Source: Nitrospirillum iridis (GTDB lineage: Bacteria; Pseudomonadota; Alphaproteobacteria; Azospirillales; Azospirillaceae). From it: a stretch of DNA of 64,000 nucleotides. The DNA lies in NCBI RefSeq assembly GCF_014205765.1, contig NZ_JACIIZ010000019.1:49018-113017 (forward strand), given 5' to 3'. A program made the position numbers and the translations under genes. Shown piece after piece: positions 25,077 to 33,038 of the stretch. Below the pieces are notes generated by a model. It searched no databases. It saw only the letters and a list, made by a program, of their open reading frames with translations, and was not told where the DNA came from. Each line of letters starts with the position of its first letter. Position 1 is the stretch's first letter.

Positions 25077-26381
25077 TTGGCAGCCCTTCCCACCCGCCTG
25101 AAGGCCCTTGCCGCGCGCAAGGATAAGCCGGCGAAGGCGGCAAAGAAAAAAACACGGCTGAAGGGCGGCGATGACGACGCCTTCGAGGCGCTGCTGGCCG
25201 GCGCGGACGAGGACGCGTCCGCCGACGTGCTGGCGGCACGCCTGGGCGTGCCCAAGCGCGCCGGCCGCGCGGCCGCGGCCAGCCCCATCGGCTCCAGCGA
25301 CGACGACGGCGACAAGCCCCGCCGCCGGCCGGGCCTGTTCGCCGTGGCGGTGGCCGTGGTGGTGCTGGGCGTGGCCGGCACGGTGGCCTGGCTGGCCGCG
25401 ACCGCCGATGAGACCGCCGCCGCCCGGCGCAAGGCGGCCACCCTGGCGGAAATTCCCGTGACCCTGCCCCAGGGCGGCGCCCGTCCGGTGGACGCCCCAC
25501 CGGCAACGGGTGACGGCGCGCCGGCCAAGGCGCCGGACGCCCCGCGTGAGGCCGACCCGGTGGACCTCGCCGTCAAGCTGGCGCCCAGCCGCAATGACGC
25601 CTTGCTGGAAAAGACCCGCGCCGGCTATCTGCCGCGCATGCCGGCCAAGGGCCCCGCCCCCTGGCAGGCCTATAGCCGCCCCTTCCCCCAGGACGACAAG
25701 CGGCCGCGCATCGCCCTGGTGATGGCCGACCTGGGCTGGTCGCCCAGCGCCCTGGAAAAGGTGCTGGCCCGCATGCCCGCCGCCGTCACCCTGGCCTTCG
25801 CCGCCGGCGCCCCCAACCTGCAGGCCGCCGTCGACCAGGCCCGCGCCGACGGGCATGAGGTATTGCTGCAGGTGCCGATGGAGCCGCAGGGCTTCCCCCA
25901 GAACGACCCCGGCCCCGGCACCCTGCTGACCAGCCTGTCGGACGACAAGAACCAGGAGCGGCTGGAAACCGCCATGGCCAGCGCCACCGGCTATGTCGGC
26001 CTGACCAACCTGACGGGCACCAAGTTCCTGGCCGCCCATGACAGCCTGCAATCCGTGCTGCGCCAGGTGCAGCGCCGGGGCCTGATCTATGTCGACAGCT
26101 GGCCCACCGTCGCCAGCCAGGCCACCCGCATCGCCACCCAGCTGGGCCTGCCCCGCGCCCTGTCGGACGCGCAGGTCGACCGGGCGCCCAGTGACGCCGG
26201 CGTGGCGGCGCAGCTGGCGGAACTGGAGCGCCTGGCCACGACCAACGGCGTCGCCGTGGGCTTCGCCCAGCCCTATCCCGTGACGCTGGAAGCCATCGCC
26301 CGGTGGGCCGTGGGCCTGCGCGATCGCGGCATCGTGCTGGCGCCGGTCACGGCGGTGGTGAACCGGCAGGCGGATCGGTGA
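25077..26381 (+). CDS. Divergent polysaccharide deacetylase (YibQ/DUF610) family protein
   Basis: Single-pass inner-membrane protein of 434 residues with a large periplasmic domain. A basic, acidic-patterned cytoplasmic N-terminus (1-80) precedes one membrane helix (GLFAVAVAVVVLGVAGTVAWLA, split at about 84-105). The rest is a NodB-like fold (about 200-430) with PRIALVMADLGWSPSALEKVL, VLLQVPMEPQGFPQNDPGPGTLLT and GLIYVDSWPTVASQA. This family sits beside envC and ctpA in many Gram-negatives and is presumed to act on the envelope, without proven activity. The TTG start is chosen because GAGGGG lies five bases before it. rppH, often next, is absent. Confidence 0.9.
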   Translation: MAALPTRLKALAARKDKPAKAAKKKTRLKGGDDDAFEALLAGADEDASADVLAARLGVPKRAGRAAAASPIGSSDDDGDKPRRRPGLFAVAVAVVVLGVAGTVAWLAATADETAAARRKAATLAEIPVTLPQGGARPVDAPPATGDGAPAKAPDAPREADPVDLAVKLAPSRNDALLEKTRAGYLPRMPAKGPAPWQAYSRPFPQDDKRPRIALVMADLGWSPSALEKVLARMPAAVTLAFAAGAPNLQAAVDQARADGHEVLLQVPMEPQGFPQNDPGPGTLLTSLSDDKNQERLETAMASATGYVGLTNLTGTKFLAAHDSLQSVLRQVQRRGLIYVDSWPTVASQATRIATQLGLPRALSDAQVDRAPSDAGVAAQLAELERLATTNGVAVGFAQPYPVTLEAIARWAVGLRDRGIVLAPVTAVVNRQADR

Positions 26382-26391
26382 GGACCGGGGC

Positions 26392-27123
26392 GTGAAGAAA
26401 GGGGCGCCACCACCCTACGAAGCCTTGAATGCTGCCGTTTTCGGCATATCGACCTTAGTCCTCTGGGGGTTCACCGCCATTGTCGTGGTAGGCCTGAGCG
26501 AGCAATGGCAACGCCACCTCGTTGGTGATGGCGTCTATTTCTGCGTGTCACCACCTCTTATCGCCAAATTTTTGCTGCTCATCTCCGTGATGAGCTCCCT
26601 GGCGGCTTCCGTCTTGGTCGCCTACTTCCTGTTCCCCTTCCTGCATGGCGACCGGCTGGCTGTACTGCGTCACCGGTTCACCATACGGCTGCTAGGGGCA
26701 CTGCTCATTGCGTCGGCCCTTTCCACTTTCATGATGGGGTCAGCCACATGCTTAGTTGATGGCGGCTTCCTGTACCGCCGGAGCTTTCTCACACCACAAC
26801 GGAAATACGCGGTCACGCAGATCACGCACCTCACCCCGGTTTGCGCCACCGCCAGTGGGACGGCATATTTGACCCTGGAAGCGGTGGACGGCGAAACGCT
26901 CACCTTGCAGCCCCAACCACTGAGCGGCCTCCCGAGCCATCCATTGCTGAAAGACGCGCGCCTCAGCGGACTAAACTCCGTCCCCGTCGATTGGTCGCGC
27001 GTGGCACCTGATTGTCCGGACTGGGCACTTTGGGACTATTTCCCGACGGACGCGCTCACCAAACCGGTGCGCGGCCTCCGTATTCCGCAACAAACCGAGC
27101 CATCTACCTCCTTGAGCCAATAG
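26392..27123 (+). CDS. Membrane protein of unknown function (243 aa)
   Basis: GTG start behind ACCGGGGC. Three hydrophobic segments are visible (about 14-36, 57-84 and 95-122), followed by a soluble domain of about 120 residues with cysteines (VCATASG, APDCPDW) and a Trp-rich motif CPDWALWDYFPTD. Codon use is noticeably less GC-biased than in the yibQ and pfpI neighbours, which hints at later acquisition. It replaces the position where rppH is often found. I do not recognise the family. Confidence 0.7.
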   Translation: MKKGAPPPYEALNAAVFGISTLVLWGFTAIVVVGLSEQWQRHLVGDGVYFCVSPPLIAKFLLLISVMSSLAASVLVAYFLFPFLHGDRLAVLRHRFTIRLLGALLIASALSTFMMGSATCLVDGGFLYRRSFLTPQRKYAVTQITHLTPVCATASGTAYLTLEAVDGETLTLQPQPLSGLPSHPLLKDARLSGLNSVPVDWSRVAPDCPDWALWDYFPTDALTKPVRGLRIPQQTEPSTSLSQ

Positions 27124-27183
27124 GCGTTTCTATCTGTCATCGGCATCCTGTCCCAGCCCCGACCGGCCATGACGGAGAAAACG

Positions 27184-27765
27184 ATGACCGCCAAGCGCAT
27201 CCTGATGATCGTCGGCGATTTCGCCGAGGACTATGAGACCATGGTGCCCTTCCAAGCCTTGTCCATGGTGGGCTACCAGGTCGACGCCGTGTCGCCCGGC
27301 AAGCGGCCCGGCGACAAGGTCGCGACCGCCATCCACGACTTCGAGGGTCACCAGACCTACACCGAGAAGCGCGGCCACGACTTCACCCTGAACGCCGATT
27401 TCGAGGGCGTGAAGGCCGACGACTATGTCGCGCTGGTCATCCCCGGCGGCCGCGCGCCGGAGTTCCTGCGGCTGGACGCCCGGGTGCTGGCGCTGGTGCG
27501 CGCCTTCGCGGCGCAGGACAAGGCCATCGCCGCTGTCTGCCACGGCCCGCAGATCCTGGCCGCCGCCGGGGTGCTGTCGGGCCGCAAGGTCTCGGCCTAC
27601 CCCGCCTGCCGGCCGGAGGTGACGCTGGTGGGGGCTGAGTACGCCGACATCCCGGTGGATGGCGCCGTCACCGATGGCAAGCTGGTGACCGCCCCCGCCT
27701 GGCCCGCCCACCCCGCCTGGCTGGCGCAGTTGCTGACGGTGCTGGGTGCTGAAATCAGGATTTGA
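27184..27765 (+). CDS. DJ-1/PfpI family protein
   Basis: Class I glutamine-amidotransferase-like fold of 193 residues, related to PfpI/YhbO stress proteins (protease or deglycase activity has been claimed for relatives). [14 protein letters not shown] at the start supplies the conserved Glu, and the nucleophile elbow is [15 protein letters not shown] with its Cys around residue 120. The second ATG at 27184 was preferred because GGAG lies six bases before it; the ATG at 27169 adds five residues. The gene is alone and ends at a bidirectional terminator. Confidence 0.9.
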   Translation: MTAKRILMIVGDFAEDYETMVPFQALSMVGYQVDAVSPGKRPGDKVATAIHDFEGHQTYTEKRGHDFTLNADFEGVKADDYVALVIPGGRAPEFLRLDARVLALVRAFAAQDKAIAAVCHGPQILAAAGVLSGRKVSAYPACRPEVTLVGAEYADIPVDGAVTDGKLVTAPAWPAHPAWLAQLLTVLGAEIRI

Positions 27766-27774
27766 GCAAAGCGA

Positions 27775-27807
27775 AGCCCCCGCGCGGCAATCAGCGGCGC
27801 GGGGGCT
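27775..27807. terminator. Bidirectional terminator
   Basis: AGCCCCCGCGC and GCGCGGGGGCT form a perfect 11-bp stem with an eleven-base loop, between the convergent PfpI and oxidoreductase genes. There is no strong T tract on either side. Confidence 0.7.
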
Positions 27808-27832
27808 CACCTGGAACGGAACGGGGAAGGCC

Positions 27833-28843
27833 TTACAGCTTCACCAGCGCCTTGCCCAGGTTCTTGCCCTGCAGCATGCCCAGGAAGGCGGGCACGGCGT
27901 TTTCCAGGCCCTCGGTCACGTCCTCGCGGTACCGCACCCGGCCTTCCTTCACCAGGGCGCCCACCTCTTGCAGGAAGGCGTCGTTGCGATGCCAGTGGTC
28001 GGAGACGATGAAGCCCTGCACGTGCAGGCGGCGGGTCAGGATGGCCGACAGCAGGGCCGGCACCCGGTCCGGTCCGGCCGGCGGCGCGGTGTCGTTGATG
28101 TTGCCGATGCGGCCGCACAGGGGCACGCGGGCGAAGGTGTTCAGCAGGTCGAACACCGCGTCGGTGACCCGGCCGCCGACATTGTCGAAATAGACATCGA
28201 CGCCGTGGTCGCAAGCGGCGGCCAATTTCTCCTTGAAATCCGCGGCCTTGTAATCGACGCAGGCGTCGAAGCCCAGCTCATCCACCACGAAGGCGCACTT
28301 CTCCGCCCCGCCGGCGATACCCACCGCCCGGGCGCCCTTCAGCTTGGCCAACTGGCCGACGACGGAGCCCACGGCACCGGCGGCGGCCGAGACCACCACC
28401 GTCTCACCGGCCTTGGGCTGGCCGATGTCATTGAGGCCGACATAGGCCGTCAGGCCCGGCATGCCCAGCACGCCCAGGGCCGTCGTCAGGGGCAGGCCGT
28501 CGGTCTCCAGCTTGTGGACCGACTTGGGGCCGGCGACGGCATATTCCTGCCAGCCGGAATTGGACAGAACCAGATCGCCGGCCTGGAAACCGGGAACGTT
28601 GCTTTCCACCACCTCGGCGATGGTGCCACCGACCATCAGGCCACCCACCTCGATGGGCGGGGTGTAGGATTTGGCGGCGCTCATGCGGGCGCGCATGTAG
28701 GGGTCGAGAGACAGCCACCGCGTCTTCAACAGCATCTGGCCGGGCCCCGCCACGGGAATGGACGATTGCTCCATCCCGAAGTTCTGTTCCGTCGGGAGCC
28801 CCTCGGGGCGCGAGGCCAGAACAATCCTGCGGTTCAGCGGCAT
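27833..28843 (-). CDS. NADP-dependent oxidoreductase, CurA/leukotriene-12-dehydrogenase type
   Basis: Zinc-independent medium-chain dehydrogenase/reductase of 336 residues, of the group that reduces double bonds of enones (CurA, prostaglandin reductase). N-terminal LASRPEGLPTEQNF, the substrate-side motif LSLDPYMRARM, the nucleotide-binding VVVSAAAGAVGSVVGQLAKL (about 145-165) and CGRIGNIND are all typical. No zinc-binding cysteines are present. The ATG at 28843 follows GAGGAAAG; the ATG at 28855 is part of that ribosome site. Its natural substrate is unknown. Confidence 0.92.
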   Translation of the reverse strand: MPLNRRIVLASRPEGLPTEQNFGMEQSSIPVAGPGQMLLKTRWLSLDPYMRARMSAAKSYTPPIEVGGLMVGGTIAEVVESNVPGFQAGDLVLSNSGWQEYAVAGPKSVHKLETDGLPLTTALGVLGMPGLTAYVGLNDIGQPKAGETVVVSAAAGAVGSVVGQLAKLKGARAVGIAGGAEKCAFVVDELGFDACVDYKAADFKEKLAAACDHGVDVYFDNVGGRVTDAVFDLLNTFARVPLCGRIGNINDTAPPAGPDRVPALLSAILTRRLHVQGFIVSDHWHRNDAFLQEVGALVKEGRVRYREDVTEGLENAVPAFLGMLQGKNLGKALVKL

Positions 28844-29066
28844 GTCTTTCCTCATTCCTTCAGAAGGGGCATCACCCTCTGCCGGGCGGCCCCGTTATCG
28901 ATTCGTGCTCGGAGGTCTGGTCCGGGGCGCAAACCTTAGCCCAGGGCCCAGCGCGCCGTGAAATGCCGTTGGCGCAACCCCCGACCCCACAACCGGACGC
29001 GCGGCGTCGCAATCCGCGGCTGTCCTCGCGGGGGCCAAGACGGGATGGGCAGGGCCACGGACGCAC

Positions 29067-29103
29067 AAAAAAGCCCGGCCGCGTCGGGGCGGACCGGGGC
29101 TTC
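29067..29103 (-). terminator. Terminator of phaR
   Basis: On the minus strand an AGCCC...GGGCT stem extended by four further pairs with a one-base bulge is followed by six T residues. It begins about 37 bases after the phaR stop. The rest of 28844-29139 shows nothing I can assign. Confidence 0.7.
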
Positions 29104-29139
29104 TTCATGCCTGCGGAAACACATCCAAGCGGATGAGGA

Positions 29140-29757
29140 TCAGTCCGGCTTGCGGGTCAGGGTGGTGAGGGAGACCAGCTGCTGCTGCAGTTCGTCCAGC
29201 CGCTTTTGCAGCTCATCGAACTGGCCACCGCCGGAGGCCGCCGGCCTGGTCTTGGGCGCCTCGCCCGCGTCCGCCTTGGCGGCGTCGGCCCCAGCCAGGG
29301 GCGAGAACATCCGCATGGCCCGTTCGAACATGGCCATGTTCTGCTTGCCCACTTCCTCCAGGGAGCCGAACGGGAAAATCCCGCCCAGGGTCCCCTGGAA
29401 GTAATCCCGCATCTTCTCGTGATTACGGGTGAACGACTGCATGCTGTATTCCAGGTACTTCGGCACCATCCACTGCATGTTGTCGCCATAGAGGCTGATC
29501 AACTGCCGCAGGAAACCGATGGGCAGAAGATTCTGCCCGCCCTTGGACTCTTCTTCCACGATGATCTGGGTCAGCACCGACCGCGTGATATCGTCACCCG
29601 TCTTGGCGTCGTAGACGACGAAGTCGGTCCCGTCCTTCACCATCTGGCACAGATGGTCGAGGGTCACGTACGAGCTGGTCGCGGTGTTGTAAAGACGCCG
29701 ATTGGCGTACTTCTTGATCGTGATCGGCGCGGGCTTGGTATCTTCTTTGTCGACCAT
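29140..29757 (-). CDS. phaR: Polyhydroxyalkanoate synthesis repressor PhaR
   Basis: Transcriptional regulator that binds both DNA and PHA granules, releasing phasin and PHA genes when polymer forms. The N-terminal DNA-binding domain (residues 10-72) has IKKYANRRLYNTATSSYVTL, and the PHB-accumulation domain follows (about 78-135, TQIIVEEESKGGQNLLPIGFLRQLI). The C-terminus is Ala-rich and ends in a short coiled coil (FDELQKRLDELQQQLVSL). 205 residues is usual. The start MVDKEDTK was chosen over upstream in-frame starts because the conserved domain begins immediately after it. It is divergent from the PhaE-like/PhaC pair, fitting local control. Confidence 0.95.
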   Translation of the reverse strand: MVDKEDTKPAPITIKKYANRRLYNTATSSYVTLDHLCQMVKDGTDFVVYDAKTGDDITRSVLTQIIVEEESKGGQNLLPIGFLRQLISLYGDNMQWMVPKYLEYSMQSFTRNHEKMRDYFQGTLGGIFPFGSLEEVGKQNMAMFERAMRMFSPLAGADAAKADAGEAPKTRPAASGGGQFDELQKRLDELQQQLVSLTTLTRKPD

Positions 29758-29920
29758 AGGCGGCGATTCCCGGCGATGTTTATCACCCATGAGGAGGGTG
29801 CACCGCACATAGCTAATCCATGCAGTGCGGAACGCGCAAGCATCCTGCCAAGGACCAATGCCGGTAATGTGATCCGTCACCGCTTTGCCACCCCGTAGCA
29901 GGGGGTGTAGATTGGCCGCC

Positions 29921-30517
29921 ATGCCCCGCAAATCCAACGCGCCACCGCCTGATTCCGACAGCCCCGCCGACGCGGCCGCCCCGCCACCCGGCGATCCGCC
30001 CAGCCTGGACACGTTGGCCCGCCGCTATCTGGATCTCTGGCAGGACCAATGGGCCGCGGTGGCCGCCGACCCCGATATGACCGGCGCCTTCGCCCGCCTG
30101 GTCCGCGCGCTGGGCCAAACCGCCTGGCCATCCGGCAACCCGTTCGCCGCCGGAACGGGTGGCACCACCGCGAGCGGCGTGAATCCTGGGGTCGCGGCCT
30201 GGATGGGCGCCCCCTTCTTCTCGCCCGCCACCTTCCCCTGGGGGCCCTATGCCAACACGCAAACCAGCACCGGAGGCGGCGCCCCGGCAACCGGACCCGG
30301 CGCCGACACCGCCCCGGAAACGCCGCCAGGGTCCCCGGCCGCTGGCGACCCACCTGACGGCGGCGATGGCCGTCTTGCTGAACTCGCGGGCCGGATTGCC
30401 GCTCTTGAACGGCAGCTCGCCGATCTGGCGCAAGGAATTGGAACCCAGGCGCAGCCAACTGCACGCCGACCTCGCGGGCGTCGACCCGGAAGCCCTGGCC
30501 GCGGCGGTGGATCGTGA
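29921..30517 (+). CDS. PhaE/PhaM-like PHA synthase-associated protein
   Basis: A 198-residue protein with a Pro/Ala-rich start (3-35), an amphipathic helix LARRYLDLWQDQWAAVAADPDM (about 42-62) like those in PHA synthase-associated proteins, a flexible Gly/Pro/Thr-rich middle, and a heptad coiled coil (LAELAGRIAALERQLADL, about 153-170) followed by an Arg-rich tail. PhaE and PhaM proteins activate or anchor PHA synthase; similarity is by pattern only. Its last 150 bases overlap the start of phaC in another frame, so the Arg-rich tail may be a by-product of phaC coding. Confidence 0.65.
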   Translation: MPRKSNAPPPDSDSPADAAAPPPGDPPSLDTLARRYLDLWQDQWAAVAADPDMTGAFARLVRALGQTAWPSGNPFAAGTGGTTASGVNPGVAAWMGAPFFSPATFPWGPYANTQTSTGGGAPATGPGADTAPETPPGSPAAGDPPDGGDGRLAELAGRIAALERQLADLAQGIGTQAQPTARRPRGRRPGSPGRGGGS

Positions 30518-31529
30518 AACCCGGCGCCGACTCGACACGCTGCTGACCGGCCTGGAACGCTACCGCCACAGTCCCTACCAGCGCGACGTCACCGACCCGC
30601 CGCCGCTATGGACCGAGGGCGGCAGCCGCCTGCTGGATTATGGCTTGCCGGGCGCGAAAGGCCCGGTGCTGCTATTCGTGCCCTCACTGGTCAATCGCGG
30701 CTATGTGCTGGACCTGTCGGCGCGCAAGAGCCTGGTGCGCTGGCTGGCGACGAAGGGGTTCCGGCCCTTCCTGCTGGATTGGGGCACGGTGGGGGCGGTG
30801 GAACGCGGCTATGGCCTGACCGACTACGTCGCCGGGCGCCTGGCCCGCGCGGTGGACGCGGTGCATGCCCTTAGCGGCCATGCCCCCGCCCTGGTGGGCT
30901 ATTGCATGGGCGGCACGCTGGCCGCCGCCGCCGCCGTGCTGCGGCCCGAGGCGCTCTCCGCCCTGGTGCTGCTGGCCGCACCCTGGGATTTCCATGTGGA
31001 CGACCCGGCCGCCGCCCTGCGCACCGCCGCCGTCCTGCCCCTGATGGAACCGGCGCTGACCTGGCTGGGTGAGCTGCCGGTGGACATGATCCAGTTCCTG
31101 TTCGCCGGCCTGGACCCGCTGCTGGCCTTGCGCAAGTTCAGCCGCTATGCCGGCCTGGACCCGCAGAGCCAGGACGCGCAGGACTTCGTGGCGCTGGAGG
31201 ACTGGCTGAACGACGGCGTGCCCCTGGCCGCCGGCGTGGCGCGCGAATGCCTGGGTGGATGGTACGGCCGCAACGACCCCGCCGCCGGGACCTGGCGGGT
31301 GGATGGCCGGATCATGGCCCCCGCCACCCTGCGCCTGCCCGCCCTGGCCATCATCCCGGCCCGCGACCGCATCGTGCCGCCCGGTGCCGCCCGCGCCCTG
31401 ATCGACGCCATCCCCGGGGGCGACCGGCTGGAACCGCGCCTTGGCCATATCGGCATGGTGGTCAGCGCCGGCGCCCCGCAGGAGGTGTGGACGCCCCTGG
31501 CCGACTGGCTGACGGCCCGCCTGGCCTAA
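30366..31529 (+). CDS. phaC: PHA synthase-like alpha/beta hydrolase (PhaC)
   Basis: Polymerises hydroxyacyl-CoA into polyhydroxyalkanoate. The lipase-like box GYCMGG with Cys180 replaces the usual serine, as in PhaC. VPSLVNRGYVLDL (105-117), LLDWGTV (137-143), the Asp in IPARDRIVP and the His in RLGHIGMV complete the triad. At 387 residues it is close to class III PhaC and shorter than class I (about 590). The ATG at 30366 is inside the PhaE-like gene; a start at 30249 adds 39 low-complexity residues. The two genes overlap by at least 152 bases. It ends 4 bases past the convergent GST stop. Confidence 0.87.
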   Translation: MAVLLNSRAGLPLLNGSSPIWRKELEPRRSQLHADLAGVDPEALAAAVDRETRRRLDTLLTGLERYRHSPYQRDVTDPPPLWTEGGSRLLDYGLPGAKGPVLLFVPSLVNRGYVLDLSARKSLVRWLATKGFRPFLLDWGTVGAVERGYGLTDYVAGRLARAVDAVHALSGHAPALVGYCMGGTLAAAAAVLRPEALSALVLLAAPWDFHVDDPAAALRTAAVLPLMEPALTWLGELPVDMIQFLFAGLDPLLALRKFSRYAGLDPQSQDAQDFVALEDWLNDGVPLAAGVARECLGGWYGRNDPAAGTWRVDGRIMAPATLRLPALAIIPARDRIVPPGAARALIDAIPGGDRLEPRLGHIGMVVSAGAPQEVWTPLADWLTARLA

Positions 31530-32170
31530 GCGTCCTTACGGTGGTCGTAACGATAGGGTCCGCCCTTCTCCACGGCCGCGCGATAGGCGGGGCGGGCCTG
31601 GATGCGGGTCAGGAACCCGGCCAGGTGGGGGAAGCTCTGGCGGGCCTCCGGCGCCATCAGCGCCGCTTCCACCGGAAAGCTCATCTGGATGTCGGCGGCG
31701 GTGAAGGTGTCGCCCAGGAACCAGGGGGCCTTGGCCAGTTCCGCGTCCATGTAGCCGAAATGATTGGCCGTCTCGCTGGCGATCCGGGGCTTCAGGGGCG
31801 CTGCGGCGTCGCCCAGCCGGCTGGTGTAGAGCCCCAGCAGCAGGGGCAGCATGGCGGAGCCCTCGGCATAGTGCAGCCAATGCAGATAGCGCGCCTCCGC
31901 CACCCGGTCGCCCGCCGGCGGGGCCAGCCGGCCCTGCCCGTAGGTCCGCACCAGATACTCGATGATGGCGCCCGATTCCGCCAGCACCAGCCCGCCATCC
32001 TCGACCACTGGCGACTTGCCCAGGGGATGGATGGCCCGCAGCGTCGGCGGCGCCAGCTGGGTGGCGGGGTCGCGCTCATAGCGCAGGACCTGGTAGGGCA
32101 GCTCCAACTCCTCCAGCGCCCACAGCACGCGCTGGGAACGGGAGTTGTTCAGGTGATGGACGATGATCAT
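31526..32170 (-). CDS. Glutathione S-transferase family protein
   Basis: Cytosolic GST of 214 residues. The thioredoxin-like N-terminal domain begins MIIVHHLNNSRSQRVLWALEELELPY (split), with the glutathione-contacting LGKSPVVEDGGLVLAESGAI (51-70). The helical C-terminal domain has FLGDTFTAADIQMSFPVEAAL, the N-capping box found in GSTs. The N-terminal Ser of NSRSQR is the likely catalytic residue. Tail to tail with phaC, with a four-base overlap. Physiological substrate unknown. Confidence 0.93.
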   Translation of the reverse strand: MIIVHHLNNSRSQRVLWALEELELPYQVLRYERDPATQLAPPTLRAIHPLGKSPVVEDGGLVLAESGAIIEYLVRTYGQGRLAPPAGDRVAEARYLHWLHYAEGSAMLPLLLGLYTSRLGDAAAPLKPRIASETANHFGYMDAELAKAPWFLGDTFTAADIQMSFPVEAALMAPEARQSFPHLAGFLTRIQARPAYRAAVEKGGPYRYDHRKDA

Positions 32171-32224
32171 GGGGGCGCCCTCCGGCTTTTCTCGAATTTT
32201 GGCCTAGACTTCAGTACGGCGATG

Positions 32225-32644
32225 TCAGAGCGCCAGATCAGTGGCCAGCCTCACCGCCAGGGCCTCCGCCTCCCCGGCGCCGTAGGCCCGCTCATGCCCC
32301 GAGCCCCAGATGGGCCCGGGCCAGGCGGCGTCGCCCTGGGTGCGGGCCACGATGTGGACATGCAGTTGCGGCACCAGGTTGCCGATGGCGGCCACGTTCA
32401 GCTTGTGGGGCGCGAACGCCGCCTCCAGAACGCGGGACGCCTGGCTGATCTCCACCATCAGCTGTGCCTGGTCGGCCGCCTCCAGCCGGTGGATCTCGAC
32501 CGCGCCGGCACGACGCGGCACCAGGATCAGCCAGGGCCAGCAGGCGTTCCTCGACAGCAGGGCCCGGCAGAGCGGCAGGTCGCCCACGACGACGGTGTCG
32601 GCGGCCAGGCGCGGGTGCAGCACGAATTCAGCGGCACTTGTCAT
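32225..32644 (-). CDS. HIT-domain protein
   Basis: Histidine-triad nucleotide hydrolase-like protein of 139 residues. QLHVHIVARTQGDAAWP carries the HxHxxx part of the triad; the third His of the classical HxHxHxx is replaced (HVHIVAR), which is common in this proteobacterial branch. ACWPWLILVPRR and LNVAAIGNLVPQ are also family-typical. The ATG at 32644 was preferred; upstream residues to 32701 do not align with the fold. It follows the same direction as the GST gene and is probably a separate unit. Confidence 0.88.
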   Translation of the reverse strand: MTSAAEFVLHPRLAADTVVVGDLPLCRALLSRNACWPWLILVPRRAGAVEIHRLEAADQAQLMVEISQASRVLEAAFAPHKLNVAAIGNLVPQLHVHIVARTQGDAAWPGPIWGSGHERAYGAGEAEALAVRLATDLAL

Positions 32645-32793
32645 CTTGGGGAAATCCGTCCTATGGCAATGCGTTGGCTCGGGGGACGCCGGTGTCCGCA
32701 ATACCGCTGGACGCCGCCGTTGGGATGGCTATGTACTACTGCCCGGTACCGCCCGTCCAAGCGGATCGATCCGATCGGTCCCTGGGTTCGAGC

Positions 32794-32828
32794 GGGGGGG
32801 GGGGCCGAGCGGGGGCCTGGGCGGGGGG
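32794..32828 (+). other. G-run cluster, potential G-quadruplex
   Basis: Runs of 11, 5, 3 and 6 G lie within 35 bases, on the coding strand of the glucan synthase gene and about 210 bases before its ATG. The rest of the 394-base spacer (32645-33038) shows no gene; an AT-rich CCATAAAATTG segment at about 32868 may contain a promoter. Confidence 0.5.
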
Positions 32829-33038
32829 CCCAAGGCGGCAGCCGTTGGGGGAAGCGGCGCCACCGCCTCCATAAAATTGCCCCATAGTCATGGCACTGGG
32901 TTCTTGCCGGTGGCGTGATTCGTTTGGTTCAAGGGGGTTTCCCCGGGGCGGGGAACATCCTTGGTTGGTTGTTCGTTCCGGTTCGCTTTTCGTCTTCACC
33001 GTTACCGTTATCCCATCCAGGGGCAGGGGCCGTTCACG

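Noticed and set aside
32776..32795. GGGTTCGAGC resembling a tRNA T-arm
   Set aside because: No cloverleaf can be drawn from the flanking sequence.
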